From the NCBI GenBank assembly GCA_947034885.2, contig OX344752.2, positions 24,742,386 to 24,806,385 of the forward strand: a DNA stretch of 64,000 bases, given 5' to 3'. The translations under genes and the position numbers were made by a program. Shown here in pieces: positions 34,220 to 46,409 of the stretch (the first letter of the stretch is position 1; each line of letters opens with the position of its first letter). The notes under the pieces were generated by a model. It saw nothing but the letters and a program-made list of their open reading frames with translations. It was not told the origin of the DNA and made no database searches. The stretch comes from Thuidium tamariscinum. Lineage: Eukaryota > Streptophyta > Bryopsida > Hypnales > Thuidiaceae.

Positions 34220-36866
34220 ATAATAGGGATTATATTTACTTATACAATCTTGTAATTGGTAATTTCCTATGGGGTTACATTTTATATTCTAATTGGGATA
34301 GTTTACCTCCTAGTGTTCGAATCCTACGATAGGATTTAATTTAATAGAAACAATTCAAAACCCTTCTACAAACCCCATGGAAGTAAAAAATTTGAATGAA
34401 AATATATAATTTTAGCACCTTACAACCTCCTAAAGTCATCCATCAAATACTAATTTTCTATTTTTGCAACACAAGGTTAAATGTTTTGAAATGCACCTTT
34501 AATGATGATACTCTCAAGTTTTAATTCCATACAAATCATTTGAAACATATTATTTTAACTGGGCCAATTTGTTGGGTGCATTGAAGATGCTCTCGCAAGT
34601 TGGTCACATCATGTATTTGAAAAACAAGTGTGCTCAAAGATAACATGTTCAAAGATCACTTTGCCTTTCATTTGTATCACATTAATGCATTTTGAGGCCT
34701 CAAATTCATGTATCACATATGTTACTAGTTTATATAAATGGCCTACTTTAGTCATTTGATGCTATATAAGTCTAAAATTCATCTTTTTGGCAATAAATTC
34801 TAAAAGACTATGAAGATATCTATAAGGTTAGTGAATATTTATGACAATGGGTCTTAAAATCCTAGATCCTAAACCCTAAATTCTAAACTATAACTATAAG
34901 TCTAATTATAATTTGCCTTGTTAAAAGGGTTGGATCTTTATTGGATCTTTTTGGTAGATTTTAAAGAAATATCATGAAGTGCTTGCATTCTTGATTTTTA
35001 TTCTTGTAATTGAATAGCATGTTTCTTAGGGGCTATTTAAATTAAATAATTTTAAAAATTAGGTGGTAATGTGTTAAAAATTACCATTTCAATTCCTTGG
35101 TTTATATACTTCTCTATATACCCAACTAGTCCTAATTTCAATAGCATAGTCATTTACTACAAAAAATTTGGGCTTATGTGGTATTATTTGGTTAAAACAC
35201 AAGTAATGAAAAATAGTGGTCAATAAAAAGAAATTCCTGTTCCAATTAAAAATTTTAACAACCTTTCTTTGGAAAATTAAATTGAACTCTAAAGCCTCCA
35301 ATAGGTGTCTTCAAAAAACTTTTCAACCCCCTTGATTGAAAAAACACTGAATTTCCTTCTAGGCATCAATTCAATTGTATAACTTCAAAATTCCATATTT
35401 TTTTTGTCTCGACTTCATTCCATCATTTTATTTTGATTTCATTCCATTATATTTGTGTAGGCTTCATTTTATTATTATTGCCTTGCCTTCATTCCATCAT
35501 CTTACTCTTGGTTTCAAATACACCCCAATTTGACCTAAAGGTCGTCACTTGAATATTTAAATTTAAAAATAAAATAATATAAGGGCTCTATCCGCACTCT
35601 CTAGGATGCCACTTATGGCAAATTAAAGGTTTTGAGCCCCATCTAGGAACAAAAGACCTTGCAATGAAAATTTTCACATAGATATTGGAGCCTCAAAAAC
35701 ATTAACTTGTGAAGGACCAAAGACATTGCCTATCAAAAAACACTAAAAACTACCATTTTTTTTGCAATCATATAAGAAAATAATTTTTTAAAGAATCTAA
35801 CCATAGAATTTGTATTTTTCTCTAATATAATGTAGTAAAAATTTCATAAATTTTGGCTAATCAAATTGAAAGATTTGTGGGAAATTTTTGCACTATGAAC
35901 CTTGATTTAAAAAAGGAATGTGTTGAATAGTTGTGTTGAAAGTCTAAAAAAAATTTGAAAAAAAAATAATGCTTGATTTTCATTCCTTAAAAAAGTAGTG
36001 AGTAGAAATAAGTCCAAGATTGAAAGAAAAACTAAATTGTTGATGGCTCTTAGATGGGATTAAAACACAATAATTCCAACCGTGAGATTGTCCTAGCAAG
36101 CAAAGTTAACCTTTTCAAACAATTTTTTTTTGAAAAATTGTAAAAATTGCATTGAAAAAATAGATCCTACTAGTTATTTTTTTAAGAAGATGGTTAAAGT
36201 ACCCAAATTCTTGCCAAAAATCAAGATTGTTTATAACTTTCTCATCACATATCCAAATGGAATGAAGAAAAGCTTCAAAGATAAACAAAATTATGATCTA
36301 TAATAAAAAAAAGTTATATTGTTTTGAAGTTTTTGTGGATTTTTTTTCTATCTAGTGACATGAAAATTCCATTTAAGATGGAATAACTTTTGCTCCTACA
36401 CACCAATTGAAATAATAATTATATTCTCGCAAAGATAATTAGTTTTTCTATCTTATGAGAAAGTTTTTAAAAAATCCACAAAAAATTGAGATCATATTGT
36501 CATAGGAACCTACCTAAAATCCTTTTTGTCTTCCAAAGGGACAATGTTTCCTTAAGAGGTAAAACTTCTACTGGAAATTATTTTTTTGATAATTTTTGAC
36601 TAGTTTTTTTTTATAATACAGCTTAAAAAATGTAGATTTTTTTTGAAATATTGATTAGTAACTTTAAAAAATGAATTTGCAACTATGGAGTGCTAGCATT
36701 CAAATTTTAGAATGATACAATATAAAATCATGCACCATCATGTTTGATACCATAATATAAACCAAGAAAGATGTTAAATGGCTTGAATATGAACTGCATT
36801 TATTATGGATTTCTTTATTTTTTATTTGAAAATTTGTGATAATTTTAAATTTAATCCAAAATATTC
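34220..36866. other. AT-rich DNA, no gene seen
   Basis: Contains CCTAAACCCTAAATTCTAAA at about 34868, a short telomere-like word. Frames are short and Ile/Phe/Lys-rich. Confidence 0.45.
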
Positions 36867-36938
36867 AATCATTAGAAATGTTATTGCATGTCTTATATTA
36901 CTTGTAATACAAGACATGCAATGACATTTCTAAAGATT
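36867..36938. repeat. Near-perfect 72-bp palindrome (hairpin)
   Basis: The 36-base halves are reverse complements with only four mismatches, essentially without a spacer. The core is TAGAAATGT(T/C)ATTGCATG. As RNA one mismatch would be a G-U pair. Either a minimal fold-back element or a candidate small-RNA hairpin. Confidence 0.8.
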
Positions 36939-38291
36939 AAATACAAAATGTCACATTCATCAATACTCACAAAATGAAGTTTGAAAAAATAATTGTAGAC
37001 TCATTCTTTGAAGGTTAAAAGTTTGTAGTATTCACTTGACTTAGAAGTCTTGGCACTGGTGATGCTCAACTTTGAAGGTGTATCTTAAACAAAAGCTAGC
37101 ATTGAATTCTATATTAGTCAATATAAGAAAAAACAAAATTTGGATCCTATGGTTGTACAATAGATCTTTCCATTTTTCATTATTTAAAAATAAAATATTT
37201 CAATAAAAAAATTTATGTCTTTTAGGAGGATAATTGATCCCCAAAGGTTTTCATTGTTCCCTTCAAAAAAAATTTCAACTCCCTTGATTGAAAAGACATT
37301 GAGTTTTCTAATTATTAGCTTCAATTTTAGTCATGTGACTTCAAATTTCCATTAAAGAATTTTGAAGTGACTTTGTGCTACCATTTTTTAAATGAGACTT
37401 CAAAGAGTCTCCATGGTTACAAAGTGAACCCTATATTTGTCAATGCAAAACATCCAAAGGTCACTCTAAAAATTGGCTAAATTAGTTTCAACCTAAAAGT
37501 TTCTATTGGAATTTTACACCATTTTGAACTTTTAGTCTATAACCATGAAGTGTGATCTTCTAATTTTATAATACTCTCAAGAAAATTCCACCATGCTTAC
37601 AAACTCTTTGTTATAAATTGAAAGGGAAAATTTGAGATTTTCTTAATACGAATTGTGAATTGTTCCACTTTTCATTCAAAATTTTATAGTAGTTCTAATT
37701 TTTTTATTAAAAATATTTGTTTTATGACTAAAACAAAACATGTATTTACATCTTGAAATAAAATACAAAAATCACATTTATAGGTACTTGCAAATGAAAT
37801 TTGGAAAAATAGTAATAGGCTTGTCTTTTGAAGGTTATAAATCTATTCTAGACTTCAATTGATTAGTGTAGAAGTCTTGGCATTTTTAACTAGTTCTTGC
37901 AAACTTTGCGTGTCTATATTAACAAATAGCCAACATCGAACCCTCCATTTGTCAATACAAAAACTTCAAAGATTTGAATCCCATTGGATGGCTTAATAAC
38001 CTTTTAACTTATATATCTTATTTTTTTAGTTTCAAAATTTTCCATCATTTGTTTTGCAAATTAATTTGATCCCAAAGGTTCTCATAAGTTCTTTAAATTT
38101 TTTTGAAACTCCTTTAATTGAAAAGACTATGTGGGCTTCAATTTTAGACTTTATGATTATTTTTGTTTTGGCTTCACTTCACCATTTTGTACGTATAGGA
38201 TTTATTCCATTGCTTTGGTCATGACTTCAACTTTAGCCATTGTACCTCAAAGGCCCTCCATGGCTACAAAGTAAATCCTATATATGTCTAT
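36939..38291. other. AT-rich DNA, no gene seen
   Basis: No frames or transposon ends worth naming. Confidence 0.45.
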
Positions 38292-38507
38292 TATAAGAGG
38301 ATTGGGTGTTTTAAGTGAGTTTTTGAGTATATTTCTAGACATAAGATTATAAATAATGACCTTTTAGGCAATTTATAGCAAAAATTTACTAAAAATACAT
38401 GTACTTTTAGTAAATTTTTGTTGAAAATTGCTGTAAAAGTCATTACTTATAATCTTATGTTTAGGACAATAATTAAAAACTTACTTAAAACACCCCTTTC
38501 CCTTATA
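38292..38507. mobile_element. Fold-back element, arms about 105 bp
   Basis: The left half (TATAAGAGGATTGGGTGTTT..) and right half are reverse complements over almost their full length, meeting at TACATGTA (38397-38404). The ends TA|TAAG..CTTA|TA suggest a TA target. 216 bp, non-coding. Strong potential hairpin. Confidence 0.8.
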
Positions 38508-39707
38508 GTATTAGATAAATAAATTCCAAAGTCACTTGAAATATTAGCTAAAGAAATTACAACCTAAAGGTTGTAATTATAATGAAAAATTCACAAATTT
38601 TAAAGATTTCTACATGTCAAAATTTCAAGATTTTACTTAAGTCATAAAAATTGCAAGCTAATAAGCATTAGATTAGTAATGTAGAAACATCCTTCTATCT
38701 ATACAAAAAAAGCTCACTTTTGTAGACTTTCAAACTTCCAGTGATCCTTGGGATTATTAGTTGTGGTTGAATAGAATATTAAAAAATTGGAAGATTAGAG
38801 AACAATTATCTCATTTCAATTAATTATTTTGTCAACATTTAGATCTTGAATAATCATTGGGCCATCCCACAAGAATTATGAGTTTACAACAATGAAAATT
38901 GAAGGATCTTTTAAGGCACAAGTTTATATTTTAAAATTTTTAACTTTACAAACTAATACCCCATAACAATTTTATACTTTTGGGGGGGATAAACTAGATA
39001 AGAGTATCTAAATAAGAAATTATTTTTTATAGATCTCTTCTTATACAAATTGTGATTTTAAAATTGTAGTTACAATTTTGCTAGCAACTTTTTATGATTG
39101 AAGTTTTACTTTTTTTAAATAGTGTGTATTAGTGGAATGTTGGTTTGCAAAGATTGAAGCTTAAGACTACAACTTTTGCAACAATGGTTTTATAGGACTA
39201 CAAGCTTCCAATCCTTCCATGACATACATTTTGCACCTACAAGAGTATCTTTTTAACACTCCAATCTACACTTTGAGCCAAAATCTCTTTAAGGAATAGA
39301 CCCTATGAAGTTATCACCAAGGTACTTTGCCAAGAATGAATGGATTTTAGAACCAAAAGATGCATTCTTCATTTCTATAATAATCCTGAAAGTCATCCAT
39401 CGTCTTTTTTTTTGGCATTAGCATCCTTCTAAGGCTAAATAAATTTATAGCATTCCACCTAAAATTCAGTATCACACTATTCATCTACTAGTATATTCAA
39501 GCAATAAAATGATTTTTCATAATATTGTAGAAAAAATCTAATGCCAAGTGCAAAGAGCAACATTTGGAGTTTTAAAAAACTTTACCAGCTATTTTCCTTC
39601 AACTCCCATAATGTTCAAACAATAGTTTTTCAAGTATCCCTTCTATTTTCACTCACACTAGAACTTTCATAGATTTTTTTTACCGTTCTTTTCCTTCATA
39701 TGCATAA
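38508..39707. other. AT-rich DNA, no gene seen
   Basis: No supported feature. Confidence 0.45.
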
Positions 39708-39912
39708 TATTCAGTAGCCCATAGAAGGACTGCCTTTCCCTTTGTGAAGTCCCCATCACCTAATTTCATCTGACATTTCTTGAAGTTTGCAACTTTAGTT
39801 ACTGAATGGTGTGGAATATTTCACACCATTTCATCTGCTGGATGGAATGGTGTGGGATATTCCACACCATTTCATCCGCTGGGAGGGCAGTGTGACAGGC
39901 TGCAACTGAATG
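39708..39912 (+). mobile_element. ATTCAGTAGC-family MITE (Q), copy 1
   Basis: It starts ATTCAGTAGCCCATAGAAGG and ends, on the minus strand, ATTCAGTTGCAGCC. It is the reverse complement of 62568-62732 over most of its length. Here a 41-bp block with the palindrome TGGTGTGGAATATTTCACAC is duplicated in tandem (39804 and 39845); the other copy has it once. Non-coding. Confidence 0.75.
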
Positions 39913-39958
39913 TTATGTGTTTCAAATTGCAACTGGGTTTTTTCCTCGATTCCACCAA

Positions 39959-40258
39959 CTAACCGGCAGTTCTCCCCCAATTATATTGGCCGAGAGACTC
40001 ACCCAAATGTCTTTTTTTGAGAGACTCATTTGATTCAGAGTAGGCTCCGGACACCTCCTCTGCGAATTCTGCGCTCTTGGATCCACTCTCATCAATCAGT
40101 TTTTTGACAGGGATCAGTCGGTTCTTAACTTGAAATGTTGTCCAGCAACTTCTCTGCGGGCATGTGTAATAATCAACATCACGAAAGATTGTTTGATGAC
40201 TGCCATAGACGATGGAAATCTGCCACTCTTGCTTGTGAGATGATCTCCACCGCAAATT
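39959..40258 (-). CDS. Exon-like frame, unknown product
   Basis: The minus strand is open for about 99 codons, from after a TGA near 40260 to TAG at 39959-39961. It reads protein-like (HKQEWQISIVYGSHQTIFRD, ..YYTCPQRSCWTTFQVKNRLI.., then a Ser/Glu/Lys-rich tail). No ATG opens it. An overlapping frame starts at ATG 40273-40275 (MSKFAVEIISQARVADFHRL) and stops within 30 codons, so a frameshifted gene beginning there is possible. It lies in a GC-richer island shared with the next two entries. Family unknown. Confidence 0.3.
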   Translation of the reverse strand, partial: NLRWRSSHKQEWQISIVYGSHQTIFRDVDYYTCPQRSCWTTFQVKNRLIPVKKLIDESGSKSAEFAEEVSGAYSESNESLKKRHLGESLGQYNWGRTAG

Positions 40259-40368
40259 TGCTCATTTATTGTGGTATTCACTCACTCAGGTGTTCTTCCT
40301 CGTCCTATCGCGCGATCATTCGAATCCAGTTCATACGATACAATCAATCGTTTAAATTTTTGACTTGT

Positions 40369-40730
40369 AGGATGTGTCGTCGATCTCGCTTCAGCTCGTC
40401 GTTTGATTCTCGATCATCCTTGTTATCGGAAGATTCCATCAATTCTTTCATCCTCATTCTTCTTAAATGGATTCTAGTTCTCGTTGGCCCCAATTGCTTC
40501 TATGGTTTGTAGGATGTATCGATCTTCCTACAGCTCATTGTCTCGATCATTCTCATCCTTGTTAAGAAGATTCCACTGTCGGTCATTCTCATTCTTCTCG
40601 AATAGATTCCATTGTTTCATTAGATCATTCTTCTTCTTTGGATTCCAGATTCAATTGCTTCTTTGGTTAGTATAGTAGGATGCGTCGACCCACCCCGGAA
40701 CACAACTCATTGTCGTTTTGTTCTCATTCT
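40369..40730 (+). repeat. Degenerate tandem repeat, units of 142 and 166 bp
   Basis: AGGATG(T/C)(G/A)TCG occurs at 40369, 40511 and 40677; each unit continues with pyrimidine-rich ..TC.TTGT.., ..GATTC(C/T).., ..CATTCTTCTT.. text. The plus-strand frames across it are Ser/Arg/Phe runs produced by the repeat and are not likely genes. Confidence 0.55.
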
Positions 40731-40879
40731 TATTTGGATTCAATTCACTAATCAAGGTTGGTCAGCTAGCGTGACCTTCGATCTCAGGTTTAGAGTGAAA
40801 CTTTGTTGGGATCAACAGTTTCTTGTGCAATTAGTCGATCGGGGAGTTGTCTGCGGTATACATAGAATTGTTGACCAAA

Positions 40880-41015
40880 TTATTCTACTCCGCCTCCGAC
40901 TTCGGAGCTAGACTGCAAGATCTTCATGACGTTGGTGACTTGGCGAGGTCTTTGACTTGCAGCTAAATCACTGATACTACTGTCTTTGGTGCTGGTATCC
41001 AAAACATAAAATATC
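40880..41015 (-). CDS. Exon-like frame, possible last exon
   Basis: On the minus strand a pyrimidine-rich run ending GGATACCAG is followed by an open, hydrophilic stretch (KDSSISDLAASQRPRQVTNV, then ..MKILQSSSEVGGGVE) and TAA at 40880-40882. The composition is coding-like and unlike the AT-rich surroundings. The acceptor would be near 41002. No upstream exon was identified. Confidence 0.3.
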
Positions 41016-41507
41016 ACAATAGATAACCAACCACACCACCTTCCATGACCACCACCAACGAGCAATGAATCAGTAAATAATTTGTAAAATCTGTGACACA
41101 TTATTAATGAGCACTGTAGAAAGCATCTTGTGGGGTCAAGGCAGCTCAGCTATCATCCAAGGAATGGATCCACAACAATTGTGTCTTTCAAAAATTGCTT
41201 AAGTTAAGCTTGACTAAGGGTATTCCCACGGCTACACTAGCAAAGGTGAAAATTGGGTATTTGGCTGGGATGGTGAGGGTCACTGCCCCATGGTAAACAC
41301 AGCCAAATTTGAAGAGCCTTCACCATGGCTCATGGCGGTTGACTATACCTTGAACCTCGATTTTAAAGTATTGATGTCCTACTTAGTTACTCTCCAATTC
41401 CAATTTCTTTTACGAATGAAATGCTTAAATGCATCTTCATCTATACAGTATTTCCTTCACTTATCTCAAAGAAGGAAAAAAAAAAAAAATCATTTTGGAT
41501 AAACTTT

Positions 41508-41693
41508 GCAAGTGAGAAGTAGAGCTCATTATATTCTCATTGGATAGTAGAAGGCATCTCAAGCCATGTGGGACAAATGAGAGCATATTAAACTTTCAAG
41601 AGATCTTTTAAGTTCATACTCACATTTTTCCCACATGGGTTGAGGCACCTCTTGCCATGTCAAGAAAATCTAGTGAGCTCCACTTCTCACTTG
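41508..41693. repeat. Hairpin 1 of a twin pair
   Basis: The arms CAAGTGAGAAGTAGAGCTCA.. and the complement of ..TGAGCTCCACTTCTCACTTG pair for ~80 bases with scattered mismatches. CATGTGGGA lies in the stem. About 186 bp in all. Confidence 0.75.
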
Positions 41694-41721
41694 GAAACTA
41701 ACATCCTACTGTATATACCAT

Positions 41722-41837
41722 CATGGGATGGTTGGAAGAAGCTCAATGCATGTGGGATAATTAAATTTGAATTAGGTCTTTAACTAGTTCAAATTCAATT
41801 ATACCACATGGATTGAGCTACCTCTAACCACCCCATG
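41722..41837. repeat. Hairpin 2 of a twin pair
   Basis: Arms of ~54 bases at about 85% pairing: CATGGGATGGTTGGAAGAAG.. against the complement of ..TCTAACCACCCCATG. CTCAA..CATGTGGGA in the stem is shared with hairpin 1, only 28 bp away. The size is right for a plant miRNA precursor, but a fold-back element is equally possible. Confidence 0.75.
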
Positions 41838-41839
41838 CG

Positions 41840-44362
41840 GATATAGTAAGACTTGAAATTTCCAAATTAGAAACTCAGAGTAATTTCAAAATTCCTATTA
41901 AGCAGTTATAAGACATAGTTCTCAAATAATCGTAAATCAAATTGATTTTGGTTTAATTATAAAGCAAAATAAAGTGAATTTCTTGGTGGAAGTGTTCGTC
42001 CATCTTGGAGTGTTGCACTCACTATCTTATAATATCTTGGAATAGATAACTATCATACAATCTATCTTCATTTGAAGAGTATTCCAAAGGCCTAGGGTTT
42101 TGTGCTTTAATTTTGCATTAGCTATGGGGATGCTCTAACAAAGATCATGGAATATACTTAAGGTATCTAAGATAGGAAGTTCATAAATGGAACATTTAGA
42201 GGATGAAATTGAATTTTGGAAAGATAAAAACATCTTGAAATATTTATTAGTAAATTTTTCTTGAGAAGAGAAGTAGAATTGACATTTAACACAAGTTGTT
42301 TCATATTTTTTTGGAGCATTGTAGAATTACTTATGAAAATTTGAAGTTGGAGTGGTATAGGGCTCTAAAATAGAGCACCTCCTAAAATATACATTGTTGA
42401 AGACTATGAAAAAGAAACAAGTGTTTCTAAAATTGACCTTAAATTCATAGACTCTTATGAATGGTGGGATACATTTTAGGCAAGAATATAGAATGTCTAA
42501 TTTTAGATAGCAGTCTAAATTAATTGTAGTTATCTTACACCTTAAACTATAGATGGGTCTTTTGCTATGTCTATGAGACTCTCTGTGGAGTCCATTATTC
42601 TATTAGTATTCAGACTACATAAGATTATTTTATTTGTAGTAGGACAAAATCTCGGACAAAATAACCTCACTATATTTTGCTCCAATCAAAATCGTCTCTT
42701 ATAGTGTATGAATTCTTCAATCCTAAAGTTAAAGTCATGACTCTTAGGTGTAAATGTTCGAAGGAATGTTCCCTAGAAGGAGTTTAACATATTTGACCTT
42801 CTAGTTTAGGATACAAGGATGTATCTGAAGGTAAAAGAAAGCACCAATTGATCTCATTTTTTATGAATTTGTTAGTGCATTGATAGAAATGTTGCATACA
42901 ATTTTTTTTAAAGTATTTTATCCACATTACATGCAGATATGATACAATTCTACATATATTTTGACATTGTTAAAGTACAAGTTCCCGTGTAAAGAAAGTT
43001 CAAACTACTTGTTAATTTTTGTATTGCATGAAGATGTTAGTTGTGGGGGTGGTCATATGATTGCTATTATAATAAACATTGCATGAAAATGAGGTAAAAT
43101 ACCATACAAATTTTGGGTTCATAGAAGAGGATTATACATTCCAAAGTTTTGTTTTAGTTCATGTAGAAATGATATGATTTGCACTTTGACAAAGCAACTA
43201 TTCATAGTTCAATCCAATATTTAATACAATTGTTCATTTGTTCTTTCATCTTCATTGGACCTTGGATATTCATCACCAACCTCAAATACATAATATAAGG
43301 TGGAGACTAAGAGTCAAAGAAGCAAAAGTATTTTTACAAGATACGGTTCTTCAATCAATCTTTGATTTATATGAAAGGTCTTTCCAAAGTATCTAGGGAA
43401 GCATACTACCTTTTTAGCATGGGAAGACTATTGCTTGATTCATACAATATTAAATGCATCATATCAGTCTTACACCATATTATAAAAATAATTATATTGT
43501 ATGATTCCAGGTTTTCAATGATAGGCAAAAACTACATTTTTGGAGTAGCTTTTGTCTTGTTGTTAATTTTTTTTTAAAGATTCAAGTCTGATATTAAATT
43601 TTTTTTTTCTAAAGCAAAAAACTTGTTCCTTCTACTTTTTAGGAATTGTAGCCTAAATTTCTACTAGTAAAAAAATTGGACTCTTACCTTCCTTATCAAT
43701 TATAGAGTTAGTCATGAAGTGATACCCAATTTGTAAAAGGGGTGTTAGAAGAAGGTTTAACTGAAAATAGTACAAAATAAACATTTACACCAAATTTGGA
43801 TGCTTCAAGGCAATTTATCCAGTTTTTTTTTCAAACTCCAATTCATAGTCTTTCATTGCATACACTTGAAGGTCAATTGGTCTGGTGCCGTCATTGATCC
43901 AATTCCGACATGTACAAGCCCCTCCTATCTCCGTCAATCTTCCTGTCCATTCTTTAGATTCTATCCATTCTTTAGGTTCTACAAGTAATGTACTTTAGGC
44001 AAGTAATTGAGTGCCAATGGTGGAGAATAACTTCAAGTTCACAATTATTCATAAACGGCTTAAGGTTGATATGCATGGGGGTCCATAATTGTTGGTTAGG
44101 TGGATTTACCCGCAAATAAATATTTGTCAAAATAAATAGTAATTTCAACCAATAGAAAAAGTGCTTTCAGACTATTCAACTTGTGATTTTATAGTATTCA
44201 TCAAACAATATTAACATGTTAGGTCAGTGAAATTTGAACCTCTTTAAGTAGATCATGATTCCCACCTATTAACGGTTTTATATATTTAGTTTGAAAATTC
44301 ATATCAATTGCAATTCTTATCAAATTAATCTGATTCTACTTGCATTTCATTCAATTCACCTA
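41840..44362. other. AT-rich DNA, no gene seen
   Basis: Short frames only (a 71-codon Ile/Leu-rich frame at 43362). No ends of known families. Confidence 0.45.
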
Positions 44363-44785
44363 AGGTAGAACCACCTATTCCTGACCAAGGACCCATATCC
44401 AACTTGTAGGATGTGGCTATTTCCAACAAAGGCTACAAAAGATTTCCAATCAAAGTTTAGAATATACTTTTTTCCCATTTTCAAGGTTGGGACTAATAAA
44501 GTCATGACACATGTCCCAAAGTGTCATAAAGTGTGTGGAAAGTATCAAGTAGAATAGTAGTCCCGGCTATGATTTGAATTGGAAGACTCTAGACATTGGT
44601 TGTCATTTCAAAGCACTTTTTGGCTTCCAAAAATCATAGTAATTTTAGTTTTGAGAATAAAATCATGAAACATTTGCAATCCCCATATTTCCTATCTTTC
44701 TATATGAGAAAAATTTGCAAAGCCTCATACTCCTCATGAATTGTTCTAGAATTGCTTAAGTGATTGGGTGTAAGTGGTTCTACAT
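44363..44785. mobile_element. 423-bp TA-flanked transposon family (H), copy 2
   Basis: TA|AGGTAGAACCACCTATTC at the left; on the minus strand the right end is AATGTAGAACCACTTACA, next to TA (44786-44787). Exactly the same length as copy 3. The internal text ..CATGACACATGTCCCAAA.., ..CCCATATTTCCTATCTTTCT.. is shared by all three copies. Non-coding. Confidence 0.8.
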
Positions 44786-45089
44786 TAATTCTTTCTCTGA
44801 AAAATGTAGGCAGCAACCAACACATCGCACAACATACCCAGATTGCAAATCTGAGTGGTGATGGGCCGTTCTACCTTACTATTGACTCTATAGGGGAGGA
44901 ACTTTGGGAGTATTTTTAAGACAGACTGAGGGCGTAGAATGTACAGTGTTAACATTCCATTTCATAAAAAATATTTATTCATTCATTCAAAGATTTAGCA
45001 GGGCCCGTACATTGTATTTTTTGAATTTCTTAGAGTACTGTGCCCTGAACAGCAACTGAATGAAAATTGTTTTCCCTCCAATCATAGTA

Positions 45090-45480
45090 TAGAATTCGTA
45101 CAGTAAAGTCGCCCTTTGAACTTTAGAGGGACAAAAAGCTGCCATGTCAGAATCCCAGTCCCAAGCATGAATCCCGAGTCACCAAGGCCAAGGAAAGAAA
45201 TTAAAAACTTCGCTTCAAACGTACTGAGAGCACCCTCAATGGGTCGATGGGGTCCCCGGAATTTGCCCCTCCAAAATGAACTGAGACCATCCCCACTGCA
45301 GCTCAAAATATGACTCAAACTGGGTATTTGGCTGGGCCCAGCCACACACACTTCCCCACAGCATGCAAAATAAGTCTCAAGGAATTCCCGGCCACGTCCA
45401 AATTTCCCAGAGAGACGGAAAATTAGAGGGTAGGAGACTGAGCGCGGTATGAGCTGTGGCTCTCCTTCCAAAGTATGGTC
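45090..45480. other. GC-richer island with a dubious frame
   Basis: A 142-codon minus-strand frame (45082-45510) crosses this block, but it has Gly/Leu/Ser-rich shadow composition and a frame on the other strand shares it. GGGTATTTGGCTGGG at 45321 also occurs at 41256, so this is more likely a TE fragment than a gene. Confidence 0.35.
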
Positions 45481-45566
45481 CTGATTTTTATTCACTAAAA
45501 AAAAATTCAAGATTCATTAGAAAAGAGTTGAACCCTAAAAGAGGCCGCTTTGCAATGCAAAAATTT

Positions 45567-45780
45567 GGGTGGGAAGAGCCTTCACAACTTACTAATTAGG
45601 CCAAGAATTATATGATGAATTCAAAAATTAGTCATCATTACTCAATCCATCCCTATGATCTCATGAATTAGTGGGTGGGAAGAGCCTTCAAAATTCACTA
45701 ATTGGCCAAGAAATGCACTATGAACTCAAAAATTCATCATCATTACCCAATATAACTTCAAGATATCATAAATCTCATGA
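45567..45780 (+). repeat. Tandem duplication, period 106 bp
   Basis: GGGTGGGAAGAGCCTTCA begins at 45567 and 45673; both units continue ..ACTAATT.GGCCAAGAA.., ..TCATCATTAC.CAAT.., with ~80% matching by eye. Confidence 0.75.
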
Positions 45781-46409
45781 TGGTTTCCTCATGAAGGATG
45801 GAGCACATGCCAAGTGGTGGGTGTAATGCCACGTATGATTGCTCTCATACTCATGCAATTACATGCAATTAGTACTAAAATTGGTAAGAAAACTCGAGGC
45901 CTCTTTTTAGGTTCAATTCTTTTCTAATGCTGAAATTGATTCATTGTGCTCACAAATGTCAAAACAAACATCGCACAACTAGAGTTCCCTCATAAAAATA
46001 ACTCATATAAGGTCCCATCTAGCTGACCCCACATGAGGGCTGAGAACTGGCCAGCCATGACGTGGCCAAGATATTCTTCAAACGTTGTGCCAGTTCTGGT
46101 TTTCTTGAGTCACCCGGTGGGGCAGCATGGCCTCACCCATGCAAGCCGCTTTATATTCCAATGGTATGTAGACCCTGCTTGAGTCTTTTTCCAAATCCAG
46201 GGGTAGGGATGCTCTTACAACTTATAATTGGAACTTGAAATTTGTATCATTGGAAGCACATGTAAAAGAATCTTGCATAGTTACCAAAAGATGTAAACTT
46301 AGACATTGAACAATAAAAATAAACCATTTCAAAGTTGGCTTATTAATAAAAACTATAAAAGAGTTGGCCAATTTAAAGTGTAAATTTTGAAACTGATTTG
46401 ACTCTAATT

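Noticed and set aside
34314..34325. GTTCGAATCCT resembling a tRNA/SINE B box
   Set aside because: No A box at the right distance and no cloverleaf could be drawn; no tRNA gene was found anywhere in the window.
34868..34890. Telomere-like CCTAAACCCTAAA
   Set aside because: Barely two units; short telo-box words are common and no array follows.
45082..45510. 142-codon minus-strand frame
   Set aside because: GC-rich DNA with open frames on both strands, no motif, and a shared word with another repeat at 41256. Kept only as a dubious frame.
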